Source of the DNA: Bryoerythrophyllum caledonicum
Taxonomy: Eukaryota; Streptophyta; Bryopsida; Pottiales; Pottiaceae
DNA length: 64,000 bases
Direction of reading: 5' to 3'
Assembly (NCBI GenBank): GCA_963971425.1
Contig: OZ020517.1
Span: forward strand, 12,278,501-12,342,500
Both the position numbers and the translations under genes were made by a program. Below the pieces are notes generated by a model. The model was not told the origin of the DNA. It saw only the letters and a list, made by a program, of their open reading frames with translations, and searched no databases. How positions within the stretch are numbered: position 1 is the first letter of the stretch; the number at the start of each line of letters is the position of its first letter. This document shows, piece after piece, positions 43,802 through 54,608 of this stretch.

Positions 43802-46800
43802 ATGGCATCACCAAATATTGATAGAATCTGGGAGAGCCACGGCTGGTGGATCGCGGAAGTGGATGAGTCGAGCGCCTTTTTATGGGTGACGGATTATCCC
43901 TTTGAGCTGGGGAAGCGTACATCGGCGCTGGGAAAGAGTTTTGGCAAAATCCAGGCAATCACTCTTCGACGTGATGATATGGTATACGTTACTTGCGTAG
44001 TGGGTCCAGGTCAATCAGAGGTAAAGACTTCTCTTTCGAAGAAGTTGCTTCTTGCACCTGTCCTTTTGAATCTTCTTCAAAATCCAGGTCAGGTGAAATT
44101 CCTCAAATCATTGCAAACGTTTTGGTTAAACATCTCTCTTGAGGTACGTACTGCTAGATACAACAACGTCTTAGCTTGTTTAGCGTTATCACCGGAGATG
44201 GTGCAGAAGGCTAAGAAGATTATGGAGGAACATATTAAATATGAGGCATTTCGGGAGAGGGATCCATCACGTGCGACAACTGAAGCCCCACCAGCGGAAC
44301 TAGAAGAAACATAAGTTTATCGAATTCTTGCTGAGCCGTTGCAACTGGATTGGCGACCAATGGAGGGGGGGAGGGGAAGTGGAGGCCATCATCCCACCAC
44401 AACTTCTGAGGTACAGACATTACCGAATCCTCCATTAACAAGTAGACGTCCTACGAAGAGGCCACGGCGTGTTGAGAGTGATGTAGCTTCTGGTTCAAGA
44501 GAAGGCCCATCAAGATTGGATCCAAGCGGGAGGAGGTTGATTGGGAGAAGTATAAGATCCGGTGGCAGGGTTCCAAGGTCAGGGCTCAGGACGTCTGATG
44601 GTCATCATAAGGCCCCTACATCTACACCGAGAGATTTAGCTGATTTGTCAGCCATGGCGTCGGAGGAAGAAGCATTTCACAACCTATTTGACAGTGTACC
44701 AGAGAATTTTGAAGACAATGCGGAGATACCGCAGGATGTTCCAACTTCAATGTATTTAAAAGCACCAGTGTCACAACGGAGGAGATTGCAAAAGGATCAG
44801 TGTAGGGGAATTTTGTGTTTAAGGCACACATAGACCGCATTGTCTCTGTGGAGAATCCGGAAACGAACCATCGGATTTTATCGCAGAAAAGGGTCAGAGA
44901 AGTATTTAATCGCCTAAGAGACCCTGAATCCGCGACTGAGGTGAGCAGATTGGTACTTCGACCGATCAGATACATTGTGCATATTACCACCGATGATGGT
45001 GTCGTTGAGAAGGAGGAGCTGTCATTTCCGTTGGTAGGAACCACACGAGAGTTTGAGCGCATGTTCATTGCACACGAGAGTGCTTCTACACAGGGTGCTA
45101 TGGGATCCCAATATTCTTGGCTTCAAGATCATATCATTTGGGAACCGGTGGATGGGCAACACATAGTAGTAGCTTGTAAGTTTGCACAACAGCAGTGGAG
45201 AGATGGTACTATGTCTTTAAATGAGTACCCAGACACGTTCGAGCGGCGGGAGGCATCTTTTGTGGTGTATGATGATCGTCGCTTTTACATTGAGAAGTCT
45301 ACGCGGATCAACGTGGCCGAGTTCCAGAGACATTCATATTCTACCATGGAGGAGGATTTGAGGAAGCTCTGTCAGATTTGGGATCTATACGGGAGGCCTG
45401 ACAGCACACTACGTGCGGACGATGCACGCAGGGTTGTTGTTTTGGTGAGTGTGGCAAGTGCAGTGCATAAATTGCCCAAGGGGGATAGAGTTGTCACGGT
45501 GAAGAGGTTGGCCAAAAACATGGAGGATCTGACCAATCATGCATGGAATCCGAGCAATGACTGCTTCGAAGCTATCATTCAAGTATGCAAGGACTACGAA
45601 GACGGCATTATCTTTTACAACAAGGAGGAAGAGGACAAGTGGAAGGACATGGCGGAGAAGAAAGAGCTGGATCCAAATGAAGACGTACGACCAACAAGAA
45701 AGGAGATGACCCAGAATTGGTTGAGGCCATTAGATAGGGTTCGGAATTCATATTATCTTCGATTGGCAAAGTCTACTGCGGCGAAGCCGGTGACGGAGGA
45801 TGGAGTAAGACCTCGTCAAACATATTACTTCGACGGTGTAAAAGACAAGAATTCACATCCTCGTACGATTGCCGGTGTGGTTGATCGATATCAGAGACGA
45901 GAAGCTGTGAAGAATTCCATCCGTTGGTTGATGGTGGAGAACAAAGAAAGTACACCTGATTCTATGGAGGAGTTCTTTCGTATCCGTGTAGGGAAGTATT
46001 TTCCAAGGAGTAACGCACAACTTGATACCTTTCAGAAGCTTTTGAATGCTACCACGAAAAAAACTTGGACTTCTCATGTGCGGGGGAAGGTATTTAAACT
46101 AGAAGACATAGGCTACCTCATCCCTCCTTCCATCAGGTTTCATTATGGTGATATTGCAGCAGAGGGGCGTGGATCCATTGGACTGACCGTGGATGTGGGA
46201 GGACTGGCTACTGCTAATTGGGAATGTCAGATGGAAGTCAACAGGCCACGCCAGAGCGACATAGAGAATCTTCTTCCGGTTCGGTGTAGAAGAGGGTTAT
46301 TCTGCACCGACTACATTGAGTTGCGGAAACTATGTTTGTGGGTGATTGATTGTCGACGAGGCGGTGGGAGGCATGGAGATGGTCATTGGGGAGACGCCCA
46401 GATATCTGCAACTTTTGCACAGCTGACATTATGGATGGCAAATATTGAACGATGGAACGTCATCTTCTTGTTACCAGCGGCCGTGTATGCCAACGAAGAG
46501 TTTTTCACGAAGGTGAAGCTTCCAGAGGGATGTACTATGCGACGTGGATGTTGGGCATATGATCCGAATTCGGTTAATTCCTATGCTCTCGATTTTACAG
46601 AGAATGGGCGTCTGGAGCAAGTAATACAACTGATTGGCGATGTTGTGATTTGTATGCAGCTCCATGTAGATACTTCTCCTGGCTCGAATTATGTTTCTGG
46701 AGACGTTCCACTTCCACTTGTTTTCTTGGATCATTGGAGTGAGGCATGCCAACCCTCTGAAGTTGATTCACTTGAGAGATCTCGATCAGAGCTGGCAAGA

Positions 46801-47763
46801 CTAGTGGGCTCATACTTGCCTCGTGGTTGGGGTTTAGTGGCGTGTAACATATCTACGGCCATTTCTACGATCCTTAAAGGAGATTTCCAGGGATCTGAGA
46901 TTTTCATCATTGAGGATTGTACGGACAGAGTTTCATTCCTGTACAATGAGTTGTCCGACAATTTCCAAGGACAACTGTTGGTCAGGACTGGTGGAACAAG
47001 TACTGGTTGCAACATCGTACCTGAGACCGAAGAGGCGGTTGGTGGAGTAAGGAATGAAGACGACAATGAGGATGGAGATGGTTTACATGAGAGATTGCCA
47101 CGTTCAGGTACCACTGAAGATTTCTCATGTCACAGTAGTTCAGACACCGTTGAAGATGGAGTGAACCAGTCTCCTCCAAGAGAGAGGATTCCATCAACGC
47201 AGCGGGCGGTGGGAGATACTTCAGAGGAGACGTCTGCAACACCTACAGAGAGGATGCAAGATACCGGTGTAGTAGATGTTAGTTTGGCGGCAGGGACAGG
47301 ACGGGGGCGTACATTTGATGGTCCTAGGGTGGAGATGGAGGAAGAAGAATTGGATTTATGTGAATTTTTTTCGATGCAGAGGAGGATTCCACAGCCTCCG
47401 ATGCCTTCTCAATAAGAGCATGTATCGGAGATACAAGAGACGTTCGGAGGTACTCAGAGTGATACCGGACCAGGTTTGCCTTCCATTCGAAGATCTAGCG
47501 TATCCGAGGACATCATTGCATTTCAGGGGGCCTACTCGTCAGAGCGAGAGATGTCCTTCAATACAGAGGATGGTTTTTTTACAATGACGATAGCGTAAGG
47601 CATATGCGGGAGGGTGTTCCTGGCAATTACCGATTTGTTGAGTGTGCGTCCATTGGCATCGAACATGTGGGAGATCGTCCAGTGCAGAATCATGAACTGT
47701 CCGCTATGGTAGGTAGCGCCATTGGACACGTGGAGGGAGTCGTTCCGCCAGAAGATGAGCTCT
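43802..47763 (+). pseudogene. Unknown large protein, ParB-like motif
   Basis: A long plus-strand coding region of about 1,320 codons starts at ATG 43802. Lesions are few: TAA at 44312-44314 with the frame continuing, a frameshift near 44808 in a GGGG-TTTT stretch, TAA at 47413-47415 with the frame again open, and a frameshift in a T-run near 47575. The longest intact piece (44815-47415) has 866 codons. Around residue 110 of that piece, HIIWEPVDGQHIVVACKFAQ is followed by RINVAEF. DGQHxxxA resembles box II of ParB/sulfiredoxin-type DGQHR domains; this is a weak motif match only. A DCRRGGGRHGDGHWGD segment lies in the middle and an acidic Ser/Thr-rich region near the C-terminus. No family is recognised. 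It reads towards the right TIR, divergent from the DUF7869 gene. Confidence 0.65.
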
Positions 47764-48329
47764 AAGCCATGGAGCTATATACTATAGTAGAGCATGCACG
47801 CAGTTTAGGTGGCAAGTGCGTTAGTATCATGCAGTTTGAGATGTGTCTATCGTTCAGTTGGTGGTATATATTTATATATTGGGTGGTCTATGTGATTTTT
47901 TTATTTTAGAATTCCTTAGCAATAGTGTGGAATTGCTTGATTAAGTATGTTTTTGCATCCTAAAATACAGTGAGGTACTTACATTGTCTTAGGAAATTGC
48001 ATATATATTTTTGTATCTCTTACATATTGTATTTGTAGTGCAGTACTCTAAAATCCTATAGTAACTCATAACACATTTATAATCTCTTTGGGCACATGAT
48101 CATAATTTTGTAGCAGGATTTGCAAACTAGATTAGAAATCATATATTTTCTAAAAAAAGGTAGCGAATGTAAAAAATATATTACTGATATGAACATGAAG
48201 ATGCCAATGTATGACACGACAAACACCAATTTTTTTGATAAAAAACATACTAAACTTTTGCCAAATTTTGATTATTTTAAAAGTTATAAGCAAATAACTT
48301 GCGGCTTTCTACCAGCAACCAGTGCACTT
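47764..48329. other. 3' flank of the large gene
   Basis: AT-rich DNA between the stop codon and the right TIR. It presumably holds the 3' UTR and subterminal sequence of the element. No further gene. Confidence 0.5.
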
Positions 48330-48360
48330 GGCTAAGTGCATAATTGCTTAATTGCGTGTT
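48330..48360 (-). repeat. Right terminal inverted repeat of 16.2-kb element
   Basis: The reverse complement begins AACACGCAATTAAGC and ends CACTTAGCC, with one mismatch to the left copy at 32145-32175. Helitron sequence resumes at 48361. Confidence 0.8.
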
Positions 48361-49280
48361 AACAACCTTAATTTTTTCCACGTTTTTAATGCGTGCGGCA
48401 AGAATATTGCGACTACTAAAAAGATCTCTTCCTCTATGGCCATTTGCAATTTCAATGAAAATTGCGTTGATCATGTCTTTTATAATCTGCTGAAGGAATG
48501 CCATGATATTGAATAGACAACCGACAAAATCTTCCAAACAATGTCTAGTTTGCCTTTTCCAAGCGCCAAAACCTATCCCCAAACGTCCAATTTTCCATGT
48601 CAACAAGCATTGTAGAGGTTGCAGTTACACACATTTTCTGATGTAAGGTGTACACTTCAACATGGCTCCATACGTAAGACTCTCTGTTTGATGTTGTGAT
48701 AATGTCTTGGGGCAAGTCCTTTGGAACAATAGCCATATCTTGTCTAAAATTGTTGCACATCACAAACGTAATTTCTCTAAAAGGCACATTTTGCTTGCTT
48801 ATGTTGCGGAGCGTATGGTCAACAACTTTAAAAGCAAGCTAGTTGACCATTGGTGCTTTGTCCTAGAGAACAAGCTTTGTTTGCCGTATCAATTCTGCCT
48901 TATCACTTTGTTTGTGGATGTTGCACATAGAACTCAATTGAAATTTTAAACCTTAAATGAACGGTCAAGGCTTTGTATAGCATCAACATGGCAATTTGAA
49001 ATGAAGCAACTGCTAACGCAATTTGATTTTGCATATGAGCGGACTTCAAAATGAGATTTTCAAAGTACGTCTTCTCGGTAACATTTGGTCTATCAACAAT
49101 ACAAATATTGTTGGAGATGTCAAGCATGCTCAATTGCATGACTCTTTTGCAAACGTCGCACTGATCGTTGTTTAACGCTTCAATTTGTAGTTGAAGCTCT
49201 TCTATCAATTGTGCAACATTGCTATTGAACTGCTCCAAAATTAGTCGATTTGTTTGCAATTCTTCTATGCACATGCAAGT
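48361..49280 (-). pseudogene. Helitron helicase, N-terminal part
   Basis: Minus strand, from about 49274 down. LILEQFNSNVAQLIEELQ and NNDQCDVCKRVM correspond to the entry of the helicase. A ruined Walker A (DRPNVTEKT instead of GxxGTGKT) is followed by IALAVASFQIA. Then, in another frame, PFREITFVMCNNFRQDMAIVP corresponds to motif III (GGDFRQxLPVVP), and NRESYVWSHVEVYTLHQKM follows. The last Helitron-like piece is RDLFSSRNILAARIKNVEKI. The gene then breaks at the 16.2-kb insertion and resumes at 32144. No Rep domain was found upstream. Confidence 0.85.
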
Positions 49281-49529
49281 TGTGGGAGACTTAAATTGTT
49301 CAAAGACTTCTCAAATGTTGCGAGCACTTGAGCAAAAACTAATGCAAGATCTCTCTTTTGATGGTTGCTCCACTTCATTCTATTGTATCCAATGCCCGCA
49401 GCCATCCAATTAACTTTCACAAAATTACTTCCATAATAATTGCGGATCTAGAGATGGTTCATGCATCAAGATGGTTACAAAAAGGGAATGGAGCAGAGTG
49501 CTTGATTGTGTCAAGGCAGCTTCACGGAG

Positions 49530-50138
49530 GTCTCTAAAGGACCAAAGTCCCCTATTACATTTTTTTTTTGGTGAACTTAATATTCTAAGAATGAAAATCC
49601 AAACACTTAGTAAGAAGGATTATACCACATCTTGTGGTAGAAAAAATTAAAAGTAGAAAAGAATAAAGATCTCTAATTTTTATATGGGAAAGAAGAAGTT
49701 TTCTTGATACCTTGCACAACAATGTATGAAAGTGTTTGACTTGGGTTAAAAATAAATTTAACACTAAAGACAAGAATTTTTTTGACAATAGCAAGGAAAA
49801 TATTATTATTTATCCATGTAGAGATCTTATTGTCAATAGAAACTTGTAGCAAAATTTTTAAAGCTGCCCGAAATCCCCACGTTTGCATTTTTAAAAGGTC
49901 TAGTGTGAGAAAGACTTACATTCCCATGAATCTACTCCTATGCCACATCTTTATTAAAAAAAAATGAGAGAGATCAAAATTGTGAATCTAGAAACGTGCT
50001 TGAAATGAAAAATGTCCATGATCAAAACAGAGAATATAGGAACCTGCTTGAAATGGAAAACTTCCCCATAGGAGAAAATGGTCCTTCTAGACTTAACCCT
50101 TTAGTAACCACGAGACCCAGAAAGGGACTCTGGAGGTG
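49530..50138. mobile_element. TTAA-family MITE, diverged copy
   Basis: The left end is CTCTAAAGGACCAAAGTCCCC without an intact TTAA. The interior shows the family's AAGATCTCTAATTTTTATATGGG and GAAAGTGTTTGACTTGGG blocks. A possible right end GGACTCTGGAGGTG is followed by TTAA at 50139. Boundaries are uncertain. Confidence 0.5.
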
Positions 50139-51126
50139 TTAAAACTCATGAAATCCATGAGGAATTAGATTGTGAAATGTGAAATTCAAATTTGCACACA
50201 TTATATGAATACTTGGGGTTGGGACCCACAAAGCCCTTGGGGAGATGACATGTCGGTTGTCTCTAAGGCAATTTGTGTAGGGAAGTACTTAGTGTAGAAA
50301 AGTGTTTATCCTCGAGAGGGGGGAGTAGTTCTATTACACAAGCCTATGTCCCATGGCCATATGCTTAGTGAAGAGAATTAACAAACACCATATTCACGCC
50401 AGTCTCCTTTGGAAACCGGAGTTTTTTGTTTTTTGTTTTTTTTAATACTTGACAAAAAATAGATTTTGATTTGGAGTAATAGAACTCCTAGAAAAGCTAG
50501 GAATACAACACAATATACATCAAATACACTGAAATACAATGAATTCCATGTTGCAGACTATGTTGTATTTCATACACATGCAAAATGATTTTGGCTTTCA
50601 ATTTTGATTAAAATTTGTCTGTTAGAGATTCTTCTTTGTTTTGTGATCGTTGATCTCTCTCATTGCATACAGAACTCACATTTTAATTAATATAAGTTTG
50701 GAACATTTTTGTATACAATCAAGTAGACAAAGGTAAAACAAATCATCAATTTATATGTATAAATGTTTTCTTCACGTATGATATGTCAATGCGAAGCTAT
50801 CGACCTAGTGCACATGTGAACCGATTTTATTCAAAGTACAAAAATTCTTGCAAGAATCTATTAATGGATAGAGTAGTATACCCTCCAAAGTCCACAATTT
50901 TCATTACGAATATACGATATCTTTAAACACTATAAATCAATCCATCAATTGTTGAATGTTGTGCAAATTTTCCCTAAAGTTTAGATCATGGTTTGAGTTC
51001 AATTTTGAAAGGTTGAATACTAAAATTAGGCACTATATTTCCATCAAAGTTAGTTCAAAGTTAGTTCAAAGAAAAAAATCCACACATATTTTGATTTTGG
51101 AGAAGCATGACATGAGTGCTAAAGGG
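50139..51126. other. Intergenic, nothing recognised
   Basis: AT-rich sequence with only short open frames. No gene, array or transposon end is seen. Confidence 0.5.
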
Positions 51127-51130
51127 TTAA

Positions 51131-51952
51131 TCCCCAAGAGCCCAAGGCATTTTCCCTCAAGAAAATTTCCGAAACTGCCACAATAAAAAAGTGGCAAAAA
51201 ATCTAATCTTGATGTACAATTTTGGACTTTTGACCGCAAGATCATTAAAAACACTAATACATAAAGATCTACAAACCTTGACTTCACTTGGTGTCAAATT
51301 TTTGCACTACACAAGGTCAAAATCCTTTACCATTCTGTAAAGCATGAGGGTAGTTCCTTGTACACCAATTTTTAGAGGTAGAGAAGGGGTGTAGCTTACT
51401 CAAAACAATGAGCAAGAAGTGGAGGTTAAAAAACTGCCAATTCACATTTTATTTTCTTGTGAATTTAATATGTTTAAAAATGATAATCCAAACAGTCATT
51501 AAGAAGGTTTTCACCACATGTATTTGTTAAAAAAATAGAAAGTGAAAAATATGAAGATCTCTAGGTTTTATGTAGAAAAAAAGAAGTTTCTTTAATACCT
51601 TGACCAACAATGTGTGAAAATGTTTGACTTGAGTCAAAACAATTTTTTACACTAAAGACCAACTTTTTTTGACATCTGCAAAGAAGGTAATATTTCCAAT
51701 GTGTGAAATATCTCAATGTTAATAGAAACTTCTAGCAAAAATTTTGGAACTGGCCGGAGTCCCCAATTTAACTTTGAAGGCTAATAACTTTCATACCATG
51801 TATCCAAAAAAAAAAATTAAAATATTTCCACGAAGACCTTATCAGGGAAAATTTAGTGTAATGATTTCAAAAAGAGAAGATTTTTTTTTCGAATTTGAGG
51901 TGTCTGCCCAAATTGAAAAACGTCCCCCCAGGGTTAGGTGGGCTCTTAGGGG
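51131..51952. mobile_element. TTAA-family MITE downstream of MPP-alpha
   Basis: TTAA (51127-51130), then TCCCCAAGAGCCCAAGG; at the right GGGCTCTTAGGGG, then TGAA. Length 822 bp. Its right end lies only 55 bp beyond the stop codon of the peptidase gene (which reads towards it), so it probably forms part of that gene's 3' UTR or terminator region. Confidence 0.75.
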
Positions 51953-52007
51953 TGAAGACCTGTACCTCCATTTTTATTCCTGGCAGAATATAACGAATCA
52001 AAACCAT

Positions 52008-54176
52008 CTAGAAGCGGTGAGCAACTGCATCAAATCGGGGAACTTGAACAACATCGCCCCAGGATGCCATTGTGAGTGGGGTGGAGATAATTTTGCGGGA
52101 GACATTAGCAATGTCTTCCAACGTCAAAGCTTGGACACCCCGAATAAATTCTGCGACAGGCTTGCGGTGTCCATAGGTCAAAATCTGACGGCCAATATCT
52201 TCCGTGATGACAACTCGTGACTCCAAGTTCATCAGAACTGCGGAAATAGTGCTGTTCTTTGCCCGCTGCAATTCGGCTTGTGTCACCTGCCTAGGGGTGG
52301 CAACCGCAAGAAACTCTTCACATGCAATGTCCACAAGCTTGGGAACAAAGTCACCAGACGAGGTGGCATGGATACCGAAGAGACCAGTGTCGTTGTAGAT
52401 GCTGTTGAAGGCTGTGAAAGATTGCACCTGCTCCCATTTGTTCAGAACCTGCAAACGAGAAATTTCCACATAAGAGATGAATGGAAAGCTTCATTACAAG
52501 GACGTGATCCTGCACAACTATGGTCTCGTATCACCTGTTATCCGTGACAGTGCATACTACTGTGCTCCTCTTACCCGAGTGTACAACCGAGAGTACATTC
52601 CCTTTCCAGGGCCACCAGCAGAGAACGAGCCTCCACCTCCGAGGAGAGTTTGCAGGACAGTCACAGCGTACGACTCCTCATTTCTCCACCCTCCGGGGAC
52701 TTCAAATGCAATAGCAACGTGCGTCTTGGGAGAGTCCACAGATTGCCGCCAGTCCCCGCCCACATACTGCGTTTCCACAGGAATGGGCTTGTTAATAGAT
52801 GGGAGATCAGCCAACAAAGGCTCTGCTACAGAAAGAAGGTCTTCATGATCCACACCGGAGGCTGCAAAATAATGGAACATGTTACTGACGGGGTCGATAG
52901 AAACCTCGAACCTTAACCCTACTGGAAGTAGATCGTCCATAAACCTAGAAAAGCGAATGTCTAAAACGGATGGTCTAGCGCTACCATAATCATCAATTAC
53001 CACCCATATTGAAAACCAAGAGGAAGTGCAAATCAGCCCAGCACTATGCCAAGGAGGTTCGCAATTACCCCTCCAGAAATCCATGATGATTATGCTGCCG
53101 AGAGCATATCGAAGGGTTGCACCTACTGCAGGAAACTCTAATTCGAATGCTTGCTATGAACTCTCATCCAATCAGATACTTGTCTAAGATACTCTCTATC
53201 TGCATGATATTAGGAGTAACATAGCCCAATCCCAGACAATAGATTGTACAATACCCTGAAAACGGCAGCAGCAGCACTACGTTGAAATTCTTGCAAGACG
53301 TGGATGCATTTCCAAACAACCGTCAAAAATCAACTCAAGCAGAGGATATCACAATTCCCCCACAGAACGAGTTTGCACACCTGCCAAGACGATCCTAGGC
53401 GCGGTGTAATTCTCCTTCACAAAGTCGTGAAGAACCCCGCCGTTCAGGCGCCCCAGGGAAGACTCAGGCGCCATGAGAGGTTGACCTAAGCCACCAGTGA
53501 ATCCAGCGGAGTGCAAGGCCTCATAAATGGTGACCTGCGGATTGTTCACCATCTCGGCGGTCTCGGCCTTGACCTTGGACAGCTGCTCCTGAATCTCCCA
53601 CTCATTGAACAGCGGGTTCCTGACGGTGTCAACCAGGAGCTCAACCATCTCCGGCATGTACGTCTTAATCGCGTCTCCGGTGTAGCACATCTGCTCTCGA
53701 GAGGCGTTCACCATGACATTCCCGCCGATGGCCTCCACCTCGCGCACGAGGCGGAAGTGCGAGCGGTTGGCGGTGCTCTTGAACGCCATGCGCTCCAGCA
53801 GATGCGACGCGCCCATGGACGACGGTCGCTCATTCTGGCTCCCGGAGTCGATGAAAATGCCGATCGTCGCAGTCGGCCCCGCTACATTCTCCGACGCAAT
53901 CTTCAGCCCGTTGGCTAGGGTTGTCACCTTGGTCTCGCTCGGCTTCACATCCTCAGGGAGCGCGGGCGGCAGATGCACGCCGTGCAGCGGCTCGTACAAT
54001 GCTGGCACGGGCGTAGTCGGGCGCTCGCCCAGAAACCACGACAGCACGCCCCCCGAGCTCGACGCCTGCGAAGACTCCGTCCGCGGCACCGCCTGGTTGC
54101 CCCATGCGCTCGTGCGCAGCTGCCGCTGCGCCAACTGCTTGGCCAGGCGCGCCCTCCGCACTGCCGCTCCCCTCAT
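52008..54176 (-). CDS. MPPA: Mitochondrial processing peptidase subunit alpha
   Basis: Three exons, complement(54176-53381, 52861-52575, 52448-52008), with GT-AG introns of 519 and 126 bp; 1,524 nt, 507 codons plus TAG. Plant MPP-alpha proteins are about 500 residues. MPP removes targeting peptides from imported precursors; in plants it is part of the cytochrome bc1 complex in the inner membrane. The alpha subunit binds substrate and beta carries the zinc site. Here the HxxEH site of beta is replaced by SHLLERMAFKST, as expected for alpha. Other hallmarks are FRLVREVEAIGGNV, REQMCYTGDA, the flexible glycine-rich loop GGGGSFSAGGPGKGMYSRLY and ILTYGHRKPV. The N-terminus (MRGAAVRRARLAKQLAQRQLR) is Arg/Ala-rich like a mitochondrial presequence. 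Exon 1 is GC-rich compared with the flanks. No lesion is seen; this is the only evidently functional host gene in the window. Confidence 0.93.
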
Positions 54177-54465
54177 CGCTGCTCGATGGTGCCCCGGCTC
54201 ACAGAGCCAAGCTCACAACCCCTGCAAACCTATAAAAGTACCATCAAACACTCAAGCATACGCTCTCTCTGTCTCGCGGGGAGCGGAGACGGAGACGACG
54301 ACGGAGCGAAGAACCGAAACTGATTTCGTTTGAGCCTCGTTTAGGAGGGAGACGGAGTGTTGATATTCGTTCGCTTCTGGTTCGTTTGTGGAGGCAGGAA
54401 GAGACAGAGTGTTGTCTGTTATGGATTTCGTTCATCTTCGAAGCGTGATGGACTGGAGTTGGGTT
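54177..54465 (-). promoter_or_regulatory. 5' UTR/promoter region of MPP-alpha
   Basis: Only about 290 bp separate the start codon from retrotransposon integrase-like sequence that ends near 54466. The segment is CTC/GAG-rich (GCTCTCTCTGTCTCGCGGGG on the plus strand). No canonical TATA box is evident on the minus strand. The promoter is therefore either very compact or extends into retrotransposon-derived DNA; this is inferred from position only. Confidence 0.4.
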
Positions 54466-54608
54466 TCGTTCGTTGGCGACCTGTTGATACATGCCGGTCC
54501 ACCAACACTGACTAGGTAACATGAAATGAGTCCATCACACAGCAAAATATCCAAGGCCTTTGTGTATTTGTCTTACCAACAAAGCCCTCTGATTTGGCCT
54601 GAGAACTA

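Larger units (their letters stand above)
32145..48360. mobile_element. 16.2-kb TIR element with two large genes
   Basis: A 31-bp terminal inverted repeat (32145-32175 and 48330-48360) starts AACACGCAATTAAGC and matches at 30 of 31 positions. Outside both ends is Helitron helicase coding sequence in the same orientation and correct order, so the segment is an insertion. A possible imperfect 5-bp duplication (ACAAC at 32139-32143 and 48362-48366) is offset by one base from each tip. Inside are two divergent genes pointing outward: a DUF7869-type gene (35852-32717, minus) and an unrecognised gene (43802-47763, plus). Later insertions (CACTA 35886-39338, MITEs 39590-40531 and 42690-43735) inflate an original element of roughly 11 kb. 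The superfamily is not recognised. Confidence 0.75.

Noticed and set aside
44815..44817. GTG as start codon of the 866-codon frame
   Set aside because: Plant nuclear genes do not normally start at GTG, and the upstream frame shows matching coding sequence; a frameshift near 44808 is the better explanation.
32145..48360. Inversion or rearrangement rather than insertion between the Helitron halves
   Set aside because: Both helicase halves have the same orientation and correct order, and the intervening DNA has inverted ends and its own genes; insertion is simpler.
52008..54176. Beta (catalytic) subunit of the processing peptidase
   Set aside because: The zinc motif HxxEH is absent (SHLLERM instead) and the glycine-rich loop and ERMAFKST pattern are those of the alpha subunit.
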